Below, one piece after another: positions 5,903 to 8,362 of a DNA stretch of 8,362 bases; the stretch's first letter is position 1; every line of letters starts with the position of its first letter. The notes under the pieces are model-generated. The model saw only the letters and a program-made list of their open reading frames with translations. It was not told the DNA's origin and made no database searches. The stretch is from QHWK01 sp035315685 (GTDB lineage Bacteria; Acidobacteriota; Vicinamibacteria; Vicinamibacterales; CAVVIG01): NCBI GenBank assembly GCA_035315685.1, contig DATFXR010000823.1, positions 1-8,362 on the forward strand, given 5' to 3'. Position numbers and translations under genes: made by a program.

Positions 5903-8362
5903 ATGGCGGCCAAGCGGCTGTCCTTACCACTACTTGCGGCGATTTTATGTGGAGCGTTCGCGCTCTGGGTGTCCTGCGGCGCGCTCGCCGTCACGGACGC
6001 TGCCGGCGCGTCACGCATCGGCGTCCTTCCGTCGCCGTGGTGGCTGTTGGCGACCCTCGCCATCGCTGCGGCCGCGGCGGTCGCCGCAGGTCGCCGAGCC
6101 ATCGTGCTTTGGTTGTCGGCGATCGTGCTGCTGGCGTGGCTGCCGTTGCCGGTTCCCGCAGCGGCGCTGATTTGGACCGGACCACTGCGCTGGTGGCTGT
6201 GGTGCGCGATCGGATTGGCGCTCGCGATGCCATGGTTGCCGGCACGGCCGCTGAGTGCCCTCACCGATCCGGGGCGGGCTCCTGTCGCTGCCGCGGCGCT
6301 CGCCGCGTGCATCTATTTGCTCGCGGCCTGGCAGATCTTCCCGCAGCTTCCCGGCGGCGACGAACCGCATTACCTCGTCATCGCGCAGAGTCTGCTCAAG
6401 GACGGCGATCTGCAGATTGAAAACAATCATCAGCGCGGCGACTACGAGGCGTACTTCCCCGGCCCGCTGAAACCGGATTACCTGGCGCTCGGCAAGAACA
6501 GAAAGATTTACTCGGTCCATGCGCCTGGACTGCCCGCGGTGGTCGCACCCGTGTTCGCGTTGTTCGGGTATCCCGGCGTGCTCGCTTTCCTGGCGCTGGT
6601 CAGCGGGCTCGGCACGGCTCTGGCGTGGCGGGCCGCGTGGCTGGTGACGGGTGACGCTGCGGCGAGCTGGTTCGGATGGGCGACGGTCTCGCTGTCGATC
6701 CCATTTCTCTTTCAGGCGTTCATTGTCTACCCCGACGGACTGGGCGCGACGATCGTCATGATGTCGTTTCTGTTCGCGCTCACAGCCGAACGACGATCGG
6801 CGCTGGCGCTCGTCGGCGTCGCCGTCGGGCTCGCGCTCCTGCCCTGGCTGCATTCGCGGTTCGCCGTGACCGCCGCAGCGCTGGCGGTGGTCATCGTCGC
6901 GCGCCAGCTCGCTGCACCGAATCGTCTGCGCCGCGTCACCACTTTTGCGTCCGTGCCGCTGCTCAGCGCGCTGGCCTGGTTCTCGTTCTTCTACGTCATC
7001 TACGGCACGCCAAATCCGGCGGCGCCGTACGGTGGCTACATCCAGAGCTCGATCGCGAACGTGCCGCGAGGCCTGGCCGGACTGCTCTTCGATCAGCAGT
7101 TCGGGATCCTCGTCAACGCACCGGTCTATTTGTGCGTATTCGGCGGCGTCGTCCTGTTGGCGCGCCACCATCGGCGCGTCGCGATCGATCTCGCGCTCGT
7201 CGTGATCCCGTACTCGATCGTGACTGCCTTCTACTACATGTGGTGGGGCGGACTCGCATCGCCGGGCCGTTTTCTCGCGTCGCTGCTGCTGCCGCTCGCG
7301 GTTCCAGCAGGCGTCTGGTTTGCCGCGAGCGGCCGGGCCGTCCGGTTGCTGGGCGTCGGCGCACTCATGCTGAGCGTCCTGCTCGGTGCGACGCTGATCT
7401 TCGTCGACCATGGCGCATTCGTCTACAACGTGCGCGATGGGGCGTCCAAGGTTCTGCGGTGGGCGTCGCCGCTCGTCGATCTCACCACGGGCTTGCCGAG
7501 TTTGTTCCAGACGGCAGCGCTCGGTGCGATCGGGCGCGCGATGATCTGGCTCCTGGCGATCGCGACCACGGCAGGCGTGGCGGTCTGGTTCGATCGCCGC
7601 CGCGCGACCGTGGAGACCGCAGTGCTGGGGATCGGCTTCACAGCAGCGGCAACGGGCACGGCGGCGCTGTCAGTCGTCTGGATGCTGAATGGCGCGCAGC
7701 CGGGATTGGCCGCCAAGGCGTCGCTGCTGCTCCTCCAAAGCATCGATGGTGACACGAAGCAGCTTGGCCTTCGCTACGGGCCCTTGCGCCGCGTTCCAGT
7801 GGCCGACGTGCCCATACTACTGCCGACCTTGTCACAGTCGGTTCCGCCACGTCGCGCGGATGATCCTCTGGCTGTCGTCGCCGGAGCGCCCGCCGCCACC
7901 TACACGGTCGAAGCGACCATCGCGGGCAATGCCGGTGTGTTGACGGCTGGTCTCGATCGCATTCCTGCGCCGCTGTGGTCGTGGGACTTGAGTGCGGTCC
8001 GCGGGAAATGGCAGCAGACGCTGACAGTGGCCAACGATGCGCACACGCTGCGGTTCGACGCCGACGATCGCACGCGCGCCGCGGTGAGCGACTTCGTCGT
8101 GCACGCCGAACGGCGACTCGCGGCGCACGAACGGGTATCCGATCAGCCGGCCTGGCGCGCCGCCCGCTACGGCCCCGCGACGGTCTTTCTGCTCGACGGT
8201 CGCGCGTACGTCGAATCGGCCGGATCGTGGATTGCGGGAAGCTCGGAAGCGGAGTTCGCGATCGTCCGCGACCGCGGCGCGCCGGTGCAGCTGTTCGTGA
8301 GGAACTTTGCGGTCGACAACACCGTGGTCCTCGAGAGCGACCGCTGGCGTCAGGATCTCGCG
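5903..8362 (+). CDS. Large GT-C-type membrane glycosyltransferase, 3' end beyond window
   Basis: An uninterrupted frame of 820 codons runs from ATG 5903 to the window edge with no stop, so the protein is longer than seen. An in-frame TAG at 5888-5890 rules out a longer start; no good ribosome site is visible. Hydrophobic segments recur from residue 7 to about 593. After the fifth segment comes a loop with 'LPGGDEPHYL' (149-158; D153, E154), the acidic motif of ArnT/PMT-like GT-C enzymes, and then 'KPDYLALGK' (190-198) and 'KIYSVHAPGLP' (201-211), a family pattern near the acceptor/donor loop. From about 594 on, the protein is soluble and extracytoplasmic, with beta-rich stretches near 666-740 and 757-820. 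It likely transfers sugar from a polyprenyl-phosphate donor at the outer membrane leaflet side of the inner membrane; this is inferred from family. It diverges from the SGNH operon, and its sugar and acceptor are unknown. Confidence 0.86.
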   Translation, partial: MAAKRLSLPLLAAILCGAFALWVSCGALAVTDAAGASRIGVLPSPWWLLATLAIAAAAAVAAGRRAIVLWLSAIVLLAWLPLPVPAAALIWTGPLRWWLWCAIGLALAMPWLPARPLSALTDPGRAPVAAAALAACIYLLAAWQIFPQLPGGDEPHYLVIAQSLLKDGDLQIENNHQRGDYEAYFPGPLKPDYLALGKNRKIYSVHAPGLPAVVAPVFALFGYPGVLAFLALVSGLGTALAWRAAWLVTGDAAASWFGWATVSLSIPFLFQAFIVYPDGLGATIVMMSFLFALTAERRSALALVGVAVGLALLPWLHSRFAVTAAALAVVIVARQLAAPNRLRRVTTFASVPLLSALAWFSFFYVIYGTPNPAAPYGGYIQSSIANVPRGLAGLLFDQQFGILVNAPVYLCVFGGVVLLARHHRRVAIDLALVVIPYSIVTAFYYMWWGGLASPGRFLASLLLPLAVPAGVWFAASGRAVRLLGVGALMLSVLLGATLIFVDHGAFVYNVRDGASKVLRWASPLVDLTTGLPSLFQTAALGAIGRAMIWLLAIATTAGVAVWFDRRRATVETAVLGIGFTAAATGTAALSVVWMLNGAQPGLAAKASLLLLQSIDGDTKQLGLRYGPLRRVPVADVPILLPTLSQSVPPRRADDPLAVVAGAPAATYTVEATIAGNAGVLTAGLDRIPAPLWSWDLSAVRGKWQQTLTVANDAHTLRFDADDRTRAAVSDFVVHAERRLAAHERVSDQPAWRAARYGPATVFLLDGRAYVESAGSWIAGSSEAEFAIVRDRGAPVQLFVRNFAVDNTVVLESDRWRQDLA

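Noticed and set aside
5893..5910. GGTTCGAAT string resembling a tRNA T-arm
   Set aside because: The five bases on either side (TGCGG and GGCGG) do not pair, and no acceptor or anticodon arm can be found around it. The start codon of the large GT-C gene lies inside it.
5859..5930. Longer SGNH protein starting at ATG 5930
   Set aside because: It would overlap the divergent gene start at 5903 and place about 24 non-leader residues before the signal stretch; GTG 5858 gives a standard export leader.
1..8362. CRISPR array, insertion sequence, toxin-antitoxin or phage-defence genes
   Set aside because: No spaced direct repeats, no transposase or nuclease motifs and no terminal inverted repeats were seen; coding sequence covers nearly the whole window.

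Overview
The window is a GC-rich, gene-dense bacterial stretch with strong G/C preference at third codon positions. It holds seven protein-coding genes, two of them cut by the window edges, and no RNA genes, insertion sequences or CRISPR arrays that I can see. Lipoproteins with Pro/Thr or 'SPTGPSTP'-like linkers, a HYR-plus-SGNH protein and long GT-C membrane glycosyltransferases fit an Acidobacteriota (Vicinamibacteria-like) genome. That placement is impression and inference only; no marker gene is present to prove it.

Left part (1-2926, + strand): a tightly coupled run made of the tail of a family 2 glycosyltransferase, a GT39/ArnT-like GT-C membrane glycosyltransferase, and an extended-SDR NAD-dependent sugar epimerase/dehydratase. 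Stops and starts overlap by four bases (TTGA at 168-171 if the preferred TTG start is right, and ATGA at 1892-1895). The layout suggests a lipid-linked sugar route: the GT2 would charge a polyprenyl phosphate, the GT-C would transfer the sugar outside the membrane, and the SDR would shape the sugar nucleotide.

Middle part (2942-5858, - strand): three consecutive genes for exported proteins, in transcription order an SGNH/GDSL hydrolase with an N-terminal HYR (Ig-like) domain, a lipoprotein with a (Pro-Thr)8 linker, a PKD-like domain and an unrecognised four-cysteine C-terminal domain, and a clan GH-A-like TIM-barrel glycoside hydrolase. Gaps are 8 bp and then a 100-bp out-of-phase overlap. 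This looks like a small operon for trimming or de-esterifying a surface or environmental glycan. It converges on the left operon with only 15 bp between stop codons.

Right part (5903-8362, + strand): a second, very large GT-C-type membrane protein (820 codons read, still open at the window end) diverges from the SGNH gene across a 44-bp spacer. It has a GDEPHY first-loop motif and a beta-rich extracytoplasmic C-terminal region. The whole window therefore reads as an envelope or exopolysaccharide glycan neighbourhood. Nothing in it proves a new system. The most open questions are the orphan domain of the lipoprotein, the exact family of the glycoside hydrolase, and whether the three exported proteins act together.
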